A DNA stretch of 64,000 nt from Megachile rotundata. Lineage: Eukaryota > Arthropoda > Insecta > Hymenoptera > Megachilidae. Position 1 is the first letter of the stretch, and the number at the start of each line of letters is the position of its first letter. The notes below the pieces were generated by a model. The model had not been told where the DNA came from. It did not search any database and worked only from the letters and a program-made list of their open reading frames with translations. The stretch lies in assembly GCF_050947335.1 (NCBI RefSeq), contig NW_027473343.1:930001-994000 (forward strand), written 5' to 3'. Positions 33,391 through 49,667 of this stretch are shown here, piece after piece. Position numbers and translations under genes: made by a program.

Positions 33391-34950
33391 ATACAATTAC
33401 AATCATACAATCACAATCATACAATCACAATCATACAATCACAATCATACAATCACAATCATACAATCACAATCATACAATCACAATCATACAATCACAA
33501 TCATACAATCACAATCATACAATCACAATCATACAATCACAATCATGCAATCACAATCATACAATCACAATCATACAATCGCAATCCTACAATTACAATC
33601 TCCAAAATACAATCTCCCAAATACAATCATACAATCACAATCATACAATCATAATCATACAATCACAATCATACAATCACAATCATACAATCACAACCAT
33701 ACAATCACAATCTTACAATCACAATCATACTATCACAATCATACAATCACAATCATACAATCACAATCATACTATCACAATCATACAATCACAATCATAC
33801 AATCACAATCATACAATCACAGTCATACAATCACAATCCTACAATCACTATCATACTATCACAATCATACAATCACAATCATACAATCACAATCATACAA
33901 TCACAATCATACATACAAAATCATGCAATCTCAATCATACAATCACAAACATGCAATCACAATCATACAATCATAATCATACAATGACAATCATACAATC
34001 ATAATCATACAATCACAATCATACAATCACAATCATACAATCACAATCATACAATCACAATCATACAATCACAATCATACAATCACAATCATACAATCAC
34101 AATCATACAATCACAATCATACAATCACAATCATACAATCACAATCATACATACAAAATCATGCAATCTCAATCATACAATCACAAACATGCAATCACAA
34201 TCATACAATCATAATCATACAATGACAATCATACAATCATAATCATACAATCACAATCTTACAATCACAATCATACTATCACAATCATACTATCACAATC
34301 ATACAATCACAATCGCACAATCACAATCATACAATCACAGTCATACAATCAGAATCATACAATCACAATCATACGATCGCAATCATACAATCACAATCAT
34401 ACCATCACAATCATACAATCACAATCATACAATCATAATCATACAATTACAATCATACATCACAATCATACAATCACAATCATACAATCGCAATCATACA
34501 ACTACAATATCCCAAATACAATCTCCCAAATACAATCATACAATCACAATCATACAATCACAAACATACAATCACAATCATACTATCACAATCATACAAA
34601 CACAATCATACAATCACAATCATACAATCACAATCATACAATCACAATCATACAACCACAATCAGACAATCACAATCATACAATAACAATCATACAATCA
34701 CAGTCATATAATCACAGTCATACAATCACAATCATACTATCACTATCATACAATCACAATCATACAATCACAGTCATACAATCACAACCATACAATCACA
34801 ATCATACAAACACAATCATACAGTCACAATCATACAATCACAATCATACAATCGCAAGCATACAATCACAATCATACAATCACAATCATACAATCGCGAA
34901 CATACAATTACAATCTCCCAAATACAATCATACAATCACAATCATGCAAT
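33391..34950. repeat. Block with ten-unit tract and CGCG marker
   Basis: This is the first member of a family also seen at 40.05-41.8, 42.18-43.95 and 58.29-60.0 kb. The order is a CAATTAC unit (33391), ten perfect units, a TCC/TCCC marker (33588), CATACAAAATCATG markers, a 13-bp unit (34455), a pair of TCCC units, and the CGCG unit (34888). The distance between the two ATG markers (33545 to 34944) is 1,399 bp here but 1,581-1,623 bp in the other members, so this copy is shorter, with the visible loss near 34.78 kb. Confidence 0.83.
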
Positions 34951-37273
34951 CACAATCATACAATCACAATCATACAATCGCAACCATACAATCACAATCA
35001 TACTATCACAATCATAAAATCACAATCATGCAATCACAATCATACAATCATAATCAGACAATGACAATCATACAATCACAATCATACAATCACAATCATA
35101 CTATCGCAATCTTACAATCACAATCATACTATCACAATCAAACAATCATAATCATACTATCACAATCATACAATCACAATCATACAATCACAATCATACA
35201 ATCACAATCATACATGCAAAATCATGCAATCTCAATCATACAATCACAATCATGCCATCACAATCATACAATCATAATCATACAATGACAATCAACCAAT
35301 CATAATCATACAATCACAATCATACAATCACAATCATACAGTCACAATCGTACAATCACAATCGCACAATCACAATCATACTATCACAGTCATACAATCA
35401 CAATCATACAATCACAATCATACTATCACAATCATACAATCACAATCATACAATCACAATCATACCATCACAGTCATTCAATCATAATCATACAATCACA
35501 ATCACACAATCACAATCGTACAATCACAATCGTACAATCACAATCGCACAACCACAATCATACAATCACAGTCATACAATCACAATCATACAATCACAAT
35601 CATACTATCACAATCATACAATCACAATCATACAATCACAATCATACAATCACAATCACACAATCACAGTCATACAATCACAATCATACAATCACAATCA
35701 TACAATCACAATCATACAATCACAATCATACAAACACAATCATACTATCGCAATCATACAATCGCAATCATACAACCACAATCAGACAATCACAATCATA
35801 CAATCACAATCATACAATCACAATCATACAATCTCAATCATACAATCACAATCATACTATCACAATCATACAATCGCAATCATACAATCACAATCATACA
35901 ATCAATATCGTACAATCACAATCATACAATCACAATCATACAATCACAATCATACATACAAAATCATGAAATCTCAATCATACAATCACAAAAATACAAT
36001 CATGATCATACAATCACAATCATACAATCGCAATCATACAATCACAATCATACTATCACAATCATACAATCACAATCATACAATCACAATCATACATTCA
36101 AAGTCATGCAATCTCAATCATACAATCACAATCATGCAATCACAATCGTACAATCACAATCGTACAATCACAATCATACAATCACAATCATACAATCACA
36201 ATCGTACAATGACAAACATACAATCACAATCATACAATCACAATCATACAATCACAATCATACAATCACAAAAATACAATCATAATCATACAATCACAAT
36301 CATACAATCACAATCATACTATCACAATCATACAAACACAATCATACAATCACAATCATACAATCACAATCATACAATCACAGTCATACAATCACAATCT
36401 TACAATCACAATCATACAATCACAATCATACAATCACAATCATACAATCACAGTCATACAATCACAATCTTACAATCACAATCATACAATCACAATCATA
36501 CAATCACAGTCATACAATTACTGTCATACAATCACAATCTTACAATCACAATCATACATTCAAAATCATGCAATCACAATCATACAATCACAACCATACA
36601 TTCAAAGTCATGCAATCACAATCATACAATCACAATCATGCAATCACAATCGTACAATCACAATCGTACAATCACAATCGCACAATCACAATCGCACAAT
36701 CACAATCATACAATCACAGTCATACAATCACAGTCATACAATCACAATCATACTATCACAATCATAAAATCACAATCATACAATCACAATCATACAATCA
36801 ATATCATACAATCTCAATCATACAATCACAATCATACTATCACAATCATACAATCGCAATCATACAATCACAATCATACAATCAATATCGTACAATCACA
36901 ATCATACAATCACAATCATACAATCATAATCATACAATTACAATCATACATCACAATCATACAATCACAATCATACAATCGCAATCATACAACTACCATC
37001 ACCCAAATACAATCATACAATCACAATCATACAATCACAATCATACAATCACAATCGTACAATCACAATCATACAATCACAATCATACAATCACAATCAT
37101 ACTATCACAATCATACTATCGCAATCATACAATCGCAATCATACCATCACAATCATACAGTCACAACCATACAATCATAATCGTACAATCACAATCGCAC
37201 AATCACAATCGCACAATCACAATCATACAATCACAGTCATACAATCACAATCATACAATCACAATCATACTAT
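34951..37273. repeat. 2,323-bp tandem duplication, copy A
   Basis: Barcodes 35966 and 36568 and the 13-bp unit 36946 recur exactly 2,323 bp downstream. The period is 166 units minus one base. Distinctive content includes an ATGAAATCTCAATC unit at 35966, a CGCAACC unit near 34,975 and ATTACTGTC near 36.52 kb. Confidence 0.88.
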
Positions 37274-39596
37274 CACAATCATACAATCACAATCATACAA
37301 TCGCAACCATACAATCACAATCATACTATCACAATCATAAAATCACAATCATGCAATCACAATCATACAATCATAATCAGACAATGACAATCATACAATC
37401 ACAATCATACAATCACAATCATACTATCGCAATCTTACAATCACAATCATACTATCACAATCAAACAATCATAATCATACTATCACAATCATACAATCAC
37501 AATCATACAATCACAATCATACAATCACAATCATACATGCAAAATCATGCAATCTCAATCATACAATCACAATCATGCCATCACAATCATACAATCATAA
37601 TCATACAATGACAATCAACCAATCATAATCATACAATCACAATCATACAATCACAATCATACAGTCACAATCGTACAATCACAATCGCACAATCACAATC
37701 ATACTATCACAGTCATACAATCACAATCATACAATCACAATCATACTATCACAATCATACAATCACAATCATACAATCACAATCATACCATCACAGTCAT
37801 TCAATCATAATCATACAATCACAATCACACAATCACAATCGTACAATCACAATCGTACAATCACAATCGCACAACCACAATCATACAATCACAGTCATAC
37901 AATCACAATCATACAATCACAATCATACTATCACAATCATACAATCACAATCATACAATCACAATCATACAATCACAATCACACAATCACAGTCATACAA
38001 TCACAATCATACAATCACAATCATACAATCACAATCATACAATCACAATCATACAAACACAATCATACTATCGCAATCATACAATCGCAATCATACAACC
38101 ACAATCAGACAATCACAATCATACAATCACAATCATACAATCACAATCATACAATCTCAATCATACAATCACAATCATACTATCACAATCATACAATCGC
38201 AATCATACAATCACAATCATACAATCAATATCGTACAATCACAATCATACAATCACAATCATACAATCACAATCATACATACAAAATCATGAAATCTCAA
38301 TCATACAATCACAAAAATACAATCATGATCATACAATCACAATCATACAATCGCAATCATACAATCACAATCATACTATCACAATCATACAATCACAATC
38401 ATACAATCACAATCATACATTCAAAGTCATGCAATCTCAATCATACAATCACAATCATGCAATCACAATCGTACAATCACAATCGTACAATCACAATCAT
38501 ACAATCACAATCATACAATCACAATCGTACAATGACAAACATACAATCACAATCATACAATCACAATCATACAATCACAATCATACAATCACAAAAATAC
38601 AATCATAATCATACAATCACAATCATACAATCACAATCATACTATCACAATCATACAAACACAATCATACAATCACAATCATACAATCACAATCATACAA
38701 TCACAGTCATACAATCACAATCTTACAATCACAATCATACAATCACAATCATACAATCACAATCATACAATCACAGTCATACAATCACAATCTTACAATC
38801 ACAATCATACAATCACAATCATACAATCACAGTCATACAATTACTGTCATACAATCACAATCTTACAATCACAATCATACATTCAAAATCATGCAATCAC
38901 AATCATACAATCACAACCATACATTCAAAGTCATGCAATCACAATCATACAATCACAATCATGCAATCACAATCGTACAATCACAATCGTACAATCACAA
39001 TCGCACAATCACAATCGCACAATCACAATCATACAATCACAGTCATACAATCACAGTCATACAATCACAATCATACTATCACAATCATAAAATCACAATC
39101 ATACAATCACAATCATACAATCAATATCATACAATCTCAATCATACAATCACAATCATACTATCACAATCATACAATCGCAATCATACAATCACAATCAT
39201 ACAATCAATATCGTACAATCACAATCATACAATCACAATCATACAATCATAATCATACAATTACAATCATACATCACAATCATACAATCACAATCATACA
39301 ATCGCAATCATACAACTACCATCACCCAAATACAATCATACAATCACAATCATACAATCACAATCATACAATCACAATCGTACAATCACAATCATACAAT
39401 CACAATCATACAATCACAATCATACTATCACAATCATACTATCGCAATCATACAATCGCAATCATACCATCACAATCATACAGTCACAACCATACAATCA
39501 TAATCGTACAATCACAATCGCACAATCACAATCGCACAATCACAATCATACAATCACAGTCATACAATCACAATCATACAATCACAATCATACTAT
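37274..39596. repeat. 2,323-bp tandem duplication, copy B
   Basis: Second copy, with the ATGAAATC unit at 38289, the CATTCAAAATCATG marker leading into 38891 and the 13-bp unit at 39269. The end is placed where the ATCAATATC unit (about 39,63x) replaces the CGCAACC unit seen near 37.30 kb. I noticed no internal length difference from the first copy. Confidence 0.86.
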
Positions 39597-39752
39597 CACA
39601 ATCATACAATCACAATCATACAATCACAATCATACAATCAATATCATACAATCACAATCATACAATCACAATCATGCAATCACAATCATACAATCGCTTT
39701 CATACAATCGCAATCATACAATCACAATCATACAATCACAATCATACAATCA

Positions 39753-41879
39753 CAGACATACAATCACAATCTTACAATCACAATCATACAATCACAATCA
39801 TACAGTCACAATCATACAATCACAATCACAGAATCACAATCATACTATCGCAATCATACAATCGCAATCATACCATCACAATCATACAGTCACAACCATA
39901 CAATCATAATCATACAATCACAATCATACAATCATAATCATACAATCGCAATCATACAATCGCAATCATACAATCACAATCATACAATCACAATCATACT
40001 ATCGCAATCATACAATCACAATCATACAATCACAATCATACAATCACAATCATACAATTACAATCATACAATCACAATCATACAATCACAATCATACAAT
40101 CACAATCATACAATCACAATCATACAATCACAATCATACAATCACAATCATACAATCACAATCATACAATCACAATCATACAATCACAATCATACAATCA
40201 CAATCATGCAATCACAATCATACAATCACAATCATACAATCGCAATCCTACAATTACAATCTCCAAAATACAATCTCCCAAATACAATCATACAATCACA
40301 ATCATACAATCATAATCATACAATCACAATCATACAATCACAATCATACAATCACAACCATACAATCACAATCTTACAATCACAATCATACTATCACAAT
40401 CATACAATCACAATCATACAATCACAATCATACTATCACAATCATACAATCACAATCATACAATCACAATCATACAATCACAGTCATACAATCACAATCC
40501 TACAATCACTATCATACTATCACAATCATACAATCACAATCATACAATCACAATCATACAATCACAATCATACATACAAAATCATGCAATCTCAATCATA
40601 CAATCACAAACATGCAATCACAATCATACAATCATAATCATACAATGACAATCATACAATCATAATCATACAATCACAATCATACAATCACAATCATACA
40701 ATCACAATCATACAATCACAATCATACAATCACAATCATACAATCACAATCATACAATCACAATCATACAATCACAATCATACAATCACAATCATACATA
40801 CAAAATCATGCAATCTCAATCATACAATCACAAACATGCAATCACAATCATACAATCATAATCATACAATGACAATCATACAATCATAATCATACAATCA
40901 CAATCTTACAATCACAATCATACTATCACAATCATACTATCACAATCATACAATCACAATCGCACAATCACAATCATACAATCACAGTCATACAATCAGA
41001 ATCATACAATCACAATCATACGATCGCAATCATACAATCACAATCATACCATCACAATCATACAATCACAATCATACAATCATAATCATACAATTACAAT
41101 CATACATCACAATCATACAATCACAATCATACAATCGCAATCATACAACTACAATATCCCAAATACAATCTCCCAAATACAATCATACAATCACAATCAT
41201 ACAATCACAAACATACAATCACAATCATACTATCACAATCATACAAACACAATCATACAATCACAATCATACAATCACAATCATACAATCACAATCATAC
41301 AACCACAATCAGACAATCACAATCATACAATAACAATCATACAATCACAGTCATATAATCACAGTCATACAATCACAATCATACTATCACTATCATACAA
41401 TCACAATCATACAATCACAGTCATACAATCGCAATCATACAATCACAATCATACCATCACAATCATACAATCACAGTCATACAATCACAGTCATACAATC
41501 ACAATCATACAATCACAATCATACAGTCACAATCATACAATCACAATCATACAATCACAGTCATTCTATCGCAATCATACAATCACAATCATACCATCGC
41601 AATCATACGATCACAATCATACAATCACAATCATACAATCACAACCATACAATCACAATCATACAAACACAATCATACAGTCACAATCATACAATCACAA
41701 TCATACAATCGCAAGCATACAATCACAATCATACAATCACAATCATACAATCGCGAACATACAATTACAATCTCCCAAATACAATCATACAATCACAATC
41801 ATGCAATCACAATCATACAATCACAATCATACAATCGCAACCATACAATCACAATCATACTATCACAATCATAAAATCA
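39753..41879. repeat. 2,127-bp tandem duplication, copy A
   Basis: The CAGACAT variant at 39753 recurs at 41880 and the ATG marker at 40206 recurs at 42333, both 2,127 bp apart. The copy contains a ten-unit tract, a TCC/TCCC marker, a 13-bp unit (41102) and a CGCG unit (41745). The short stretch 39,597-39,752 before it is ordinary satellite with a CGCTTTC marker near 39,686. Confidence 0.86.
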
Positions 41880-44034
41880 CAGACATACAATCACAATCTT
41901 ACAATCACAATCATACAATCACAATCATACAGTCACAATCATACAATCACAATCACAGAATCACAATCATACTATCGCAATCATACAATCGCAATCATAC
42001 CATCACAATCATACAGTCACAACCATACAATCATAATCATACAATCACAATCATACAATCATAATCATACAATCGCAATCATACAATCGCAATCATACAA
42101 TCACAATCATACAATCACAATCATACTATCGCAATCATACAATGACAATCATACAATCACAATCATACAATCACAATCATACAATTACAATCATACAATC
42201 ACAATCATACAATCACAATCATACAATCACAATCATACAATCACAATCATACAATCACAATCATACAATCACAATCATACAATCACAATCATACAATCAC
42301 AATCATACAATCACAATCATACAATCACAATCATGCAATCACAATCATACAATCACAATCATACAATCGCAATCCTACAATTACAATCTCCAAAATACAA
42401 TCTCCCAAATACAATCATACAATCACAATCATACAATCATAATCATACAATCACAATCATACAATCACAATCATACAATCACAACCATACAATCACAATC
42501 TTACAATCACAATCATACTATCACAATCATACAATCACAATCATACAATCACAATCATACTATCACAATCATACAATCACAATCATACAATCACAATCAT
42601 ACAATCACAGTCATACAATCACAATCCTACAATCACTATCATACTATCACAATCATACAATCACAATCATACAATCACAATCATACAATCACAATCATAC
42701 ATACAAAATCATGCAATCTCAATCATACAATCACAAACATGCAATCACAATCATACAATCATAATCATACAATGACAATCATACAATCATAATCATACAA
42801 TCACAATCATACAATCACAATCATACAATCACAATCATACAATCACAATCATACAATCACAATCATACAATCACAATCATACAATCACAATCATACAATC
42901 ACAATCATACAATCACAATCATACAATCACAATCATACAATCACAATCATACATACAAAATCATGCAATCTCAATCATACAATCACAAACATGCAATCAC
43001 AATCATACAATCATAATCATACAATGACAATCATACAATCATAATCATACAATCACAATCTTACAATCACAATCATACTATCACAATCATACTATCACAA
43101 TCATACAATCACAATCGCACAATCACAATCATACAATCACAGTCATACAATCAGAATCATACAATCACAATCATACGATCGCAATCATACAATCACAATC
43201 ATACCATCACAATCATACAATCACAATCATACAATCATAATCATACAATTACAATCATACATCACAATCATACAATCACAATCATACAATCGCAATCATA
43301 CAACTACAATATCCCAAATACAATCTCCCAAATACAATCATACAATCACAATCATACAATCACAAACATACAATCACAATCATACTATCACAATCATACA
43401 AACACAATCATACAATCACAATCATACAATCACAATCATACAATCACAATCATACAACCACAATCAGACAATCACAATCATACAATAACAATCATACAAT
43501 CACAGTCATATAATCACAGTCATACAATCACAATCATACTATCACTATCATACAATCACAATCATACAATCACAGTCATACAATCGCAATCATACAATCA
43601 CAATCATACCATCACAATCATACAATCACAGTCATACAATCACAGTCATACAATCACAATCATACAATCACAATCATACAGTCACAATCATACAATCACA
43701 ATCATACAATCACAGTCATTCTATCGCAATCATACAATCACAATCATACCATCGCAATCATACGATCACAATCATACAATCACAATCATACAATCACAAC
43801 CATACAATCACAATCATACAAACACAATCATACAGTCACAATCATACAATCACAATCATACAATCGCAAGCATACAATCACAATCATACAATCACAATCA
43901 TACAATCGCGAACATACAATTACAATCTCCCAAATACAATCATACAATCACAATCATGCAATCACAATCATACAATCACAATCATACAATCGCAACCATA
44001 CAATCACAATCATACTATCACAATCATAAAATCA
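41880..44034. repeat. 2,127-bp tandem duplication, copy B (two extra units)
   Basis: The second copy begins at a sharp chimeric joint: AAAATCAC from the upstream family runs straight into the CAGACAT barcode at 41880. Between 42333 and 43257 the spacing rises from 2,127 to 2,155 bp, so two extra 14-bp units are present. A private ACAATGACAATC unit lies near 42,141. Confidence 0.86.
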
Positions 44035-45369
44035 CAATCATGCAATCACAATCATACAATCATAATCAGACAATGACAATCATACAATCACAATCATACA
44101 ATCACAATCATACTATCGCAATCTTACAATCACAATCATACTATCACAATCAAACAATCATAATCATACTATCACAATCATACAATCACAATCATACAAT
44201 CACAATCATACAATCACAATCATACATGCAAAATCATGCAATCTCAATCATACAATCACAATCATGCCATCACAATCATACAATCATAATCATACAATGA
44301 CAATCAACCAATCACAATCATACAATCACAATCATACAATCACAATCATACAAACACAATCATACTATCGCAATCATACAATCGCAATCATACAACCACA
44401 ATCAGACAATCACAATCATACAATCACAATCATACTATCACAATCATACAATCACAATCATACAATCACAGTCATACAATCACAATCATACAATCACAAT
44501 CATACAATCACAATCATACAATCACAATCATACAAACACAATCATACTATCGCAATCATACAATCGCAATCATACAACCACAATCAGACAATCACAATCA
44601 TACAATCACAATCATACTATCACAATCATACAATCGCAATCATACAATCACAATCATACAATCAATATCGTACAATCACAATCATACAATCACAATCATA
44701 CAATCACAATCATACAATCACAATCATACATACAAAATCATGAAATCTCAATCATACAATCACAAAAATACAATCATGATCATACAATCACAATCATACA
44801 ATCGCAATCATACAATCACAATCATACTATCACAATCATACAATCACAATCATACAATCACAATCATACATTCAAAGTCATGCAATCTCAATCATACAAT
44901 CACAATCATGCAATCACAATCGTACAATCACAATCGTACAATCACAATCATACAATCACAATCATACAATCACAATCGTACAATGACAAACATACAATCA
45001 CAATCATACAATCACAATCATACAATCACAATCATACAATCACAAAAATACAATCATAATCATACAATCACAATCATACAATCACAATCATACTATCACA
45101 ATCATACAAACACAATCATACAATCACAATCATACAATCACAATCATACAATCACAGTCATACAATCACAATCTTACAATCACAATCATACAATCACAAT
45201 CATACAATCACAATCATACAATCACAGTCATACAATCACAATCTTACAATCACAATCATACAATCACAATCATACAATCACAGTCATACAATTACTGTCA
45301 TACAATCACAATCTTACAATCACAATCATACATTCAAAATCATGCAATCACAATCATACAATCACAACA
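42949..45369. repeat. 2,421-bp tandem duplication, copy A
   Basis: The ATACATACAAAATC unit at 42949 recurs at 45370, and 43257, 43900 and 43956 recur at 45678, 46321 and 46377, all 2,421 bp apart. After about 44,309 the spacing becomes 2,659 bp (44740 to 47399), so this copy lacks 238 bp (17 units) present downstream. It overlaps the 2,127-bp second copy, showing successive duplications with different break points. Confidence 0.85.
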
Positions 45370-48020
45370 ATACATACAAAATCATGCAATCTCAATCATA
45401 CAATCACAAACATGCAATCACAATCATACAATCATAATCATACAATGACAATCATACAATCATAATCATACAATCACAATCTTACAATCACAATCATACT
45501 ATCACAATCAAACTATCACAATCATACAATCACAATCGCACAATCACAATCATACAATCACAGTCATACAATCAGAATCATACAATCACAATCATACGAT
45601 CGCAATCATACAATCACAATCATACCATCACAATCATACAATCACAATCATACAATCATAATCATACAATTACAATCATACATCACAATCATACAATCAC
45701 AATCATACAATCGCAATCATACAACTACAATATCCCAAATACAATCTCCCAAATACAATCATACAATCACAATCATACAATCACAAACATACAATCACAA
45801 TCATACTATCACAATCATACAAACACAATCATACAATCGCAATCATACAATCACAATCATAGAATCACAATCATACAACCACAATCAGACAATCACAATC
45901 ATACAATAACAATCATACAATCACAGTCATATAATCACAGTCATACAATCACAATCATACTATCACTATCATACAATCACAATCATACAATCACAGTCAT
46001 ACAATCGCAATCATACAATCACAATCATACCATCACAATCATACAATCACAGTCATACAATCACAGTCATACAATCACAATCATACAATCACAATCATAC
46101 AGTCACAATCATACAATCACAATCATACAATCACAGTCATTCTATCGCAATCATACAATCACAATCATACCATCGCAATCATACGATCACAATCATACAA
46201 TCACAATCATACAATCACAACCATACAATCACAATCATACAAACACAATCATACAGTCACAATCATACAATCACAATCATACAATCGCAAGCATACAATC
46301 ACAATCATACAATCACAATCATACAATCGCGAACATACAATTACAATCTCCCAAATACAATCATACAATCACAATCATGCAATCACAATCATACAATCAC
46401 AATCATACAATCGCAACCATACAATCACAATCATACTATCACAATCATAAAATCACAATCATGCAATCACAATCATACAATCATAATCAGACAATGACAA
46501 TCATACAATCACAATCATACAATCACAATCATACTATCGCAATCTTACAATCACAATCATACTATCACAATCAAACAATCATAATCATACTATCACAATC
46601 ATACAATCACAATCATACAATCACAATCATACAATCACAATCATACATGCAAAATCATGCAATCTCAATCATACAATCACAATCATGCCATCACAATCAT
46701 ACAATCATAATCATACAATGACAATCAACCAATCATAATCATACAATCACAATCATACAATCACAATCATACAGTCACAATCGTACAATCACAATCGCAC
46801 AATCACAATCATACTATCACAGTCATACAATCACAATCATACAATCACAATCATACTATCACAATCATACAATCACAATCATACAATCACAATCATACCA
46901 TCACAGTCATTCAATCATAATCATACAATCACAATCACACAATCACAATCGTACAATCACAATCGTACAATCACAATCGCACAACCACAATCATACAATC
47001 ACAGTCATACAATCACAATCATACAATCACAATCATACTATCACAATCATACAATCACAATCATACAATCACAATCATACAATCACAATCATACAATCAC
47101 AGTCATACAATCACAATCATACAATCACAATCATACTATCACAATCATACAATCACAATCATACAAACACAATCATACTATCGCAATCATACAATCGCAA
47201 TCATACAACCACAATCAGACAATCACAATCATACAATCACAATCATACAATCACAATCATACAATCTCAATCATACAATCACAATCATACTATCACAATC
47301 ATACAATCGCAATCATACAATCACAATCATACAATCAATATCGTACAATCACAATCATACAATCACAATCATACAATCACAATCATACATACAAAATCAT
47401 GAAATCTCAATCATACAATCACAAAAATACAATCATGATCATACAATCACAATCATACAATCGCAATCATACAATCACAATCATACTATCACAATCATAC
47501 AATCACAATCATACAATCACAATCATACATTCAAAGTCATGCAATCTCAATCATACAATCACAATCATGCAATCACAATCGTACAATCACAATCGTACAA
47601 TCACAATCATACAATCACAATCATACAATCACAATCGTACAATGACAAACATACAATCACAATCATACAATCACAATCATACAATCACAATCATACAATC
47701 ACAAAAATACAATCATAATCATACAATCACAATCATACAATCACAATCATACTATCACAATCATACAAACACAATCATACAATCACAATCATACAATCAC
47801 AATCATACAATCACAGTCATACAATCACAATCTTACAATCACAATCATACAATCACAATCATACAATCACAATCATACAATCACAGTCATACAATCACAA
47901 TCTTACAATCACAATCATACAATCACAATCATACAATCACAGTCATACAATTACTGTCATACAATCACAATCTTACAATCACAATCATACATTCAAAATC
48001 ATGCAATCACAATCATACAA
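45370..48020. repeat. 2,421-bp tandem duplication, copy B
   Basis: Second copy with the fuller content: 13-bp unit 45678, CGCG unit 46321, ATGAAATC unit 47399. Small private variants include ATAGAATC near 45,860. The right edge is approximate. Confidence 0.82.
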
Positions 48021-49667
48021 TCACAACCATACATTCAAAGTCATGCAATCACAATCATACAATCACAATCATGCAATCACAATCGTACAATCACAATCGT
48101 ACAATCACAATCGCACAATCACAATCGCACAATCACAATCATACAATCACAGTCATACAATCACAGTCATACAATCACAATCATACTATCACAATCATAA
48201 AATCACAATCATACAATCACAATCATACAATCAATATCATACAATCTCAATCATACAATCACAATCATACTATCACAATCATACAATCGCAATCATACAA
48301 TCACAATCATACAATCAATATCGTACAATCACAATCATACAATCACAATCATACAATCACAATCATACATACAAAATCATGAAATCTCAATCATACAATC
48401 ACAAAAATACAATCATAATCATACAATCACAATCATACAATCGCAATCATACAATCACAATCATACTATCACAATCATACAATCACAATCATACAATCAC
48501 AATCATACATTCAAAGTCATGCAATCACAATCATACAATCACAATCATGCAATCACAATGGTACAATCACAATCGTACAATCATAATCGCACAATCACAA
48601 TCGCACAATCACAATCATACAATCACAGTCATACAATCACAATCATACAATCACAATCATACTATCACAATCATACTATCACAATCATACAATCACAATC
48701 ATACAACCACAATCATACAATCAATATCATACAATCACAATCATACAATCACAATCATGCATCACAATCATACAATCACAATCATACTATCACAATCATA
48801 CAATCACAATCATACAATCACAATCATACATTCAAAGTCATGCATTCACAATCATACAATCACAATCATGCAATCACAATCGTGCAATCACAATCGTACA
48901 ATCACAATCGCACAATCACAATCGCACAATCACAATCATACAATCACAGTCATACAATCACAATCATACATTCACAATCATACTATCACAATCATACAAT
49001 CACAATCATACAATCACAATCATACAATCACAATCATACAATCACAATCATACAATCACAATCATACAATCACAAAAATACAATCATAATCATACAACCA
49101 CAATCATACTATCGCAATCATACAATCGCAATCATACCATCACAATCATACAGTCACAACCATACAATCATAATCATACAATCACAATCATACAATCATA
49201 ATCATACAATCACAATCATACAATCGCAATCATACAATCACAATCATACAATCACAATCATACTATCGCAATCATACAATCACAATCATACAATCACAAT
49301 CATACAATCACAATCATGCAATCAGAATCATGCAATCACAATCATACAATCGCTTTCATACAATCGCAATCATACAATCACAATCATACAATCACAATCG
49401 TACAATCACAATCATACAATCACAATCACACAATCACAATCATACTATCGCAATCATACAATCGCAATCATACCATCACAATCATACAGTCACAACCATA
49501 CAATCATAATCATACAATCACAATCATACAATCATAATCATACAATCGCAATCATACAATCGCAATCATACAATCACAATCATACAATCACAATCATACT
49601 ATCGCAATCATACAATCACAATCATACAATCACAATCATACAATCACAATCATACAATCACAATCAT
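45875..49667. repeat. 3,793-bp duplication, copy A
   Basis: The ACAACCAC variant at 45875 recurs at 49668 and the ATG marker 46377 recurs at 50170 (3,793 bp, or 271 units minus one base). Spacing grows by one unit to 3,807 bp (47399 to 51206) and by another to 3,821 bp (48001 to 51822). The right part (48.4-49.6 kb) carries the ATGC-type 13-bp unit at 48757 and matches 53.5-54.6 kb. Confidence 0.84.
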
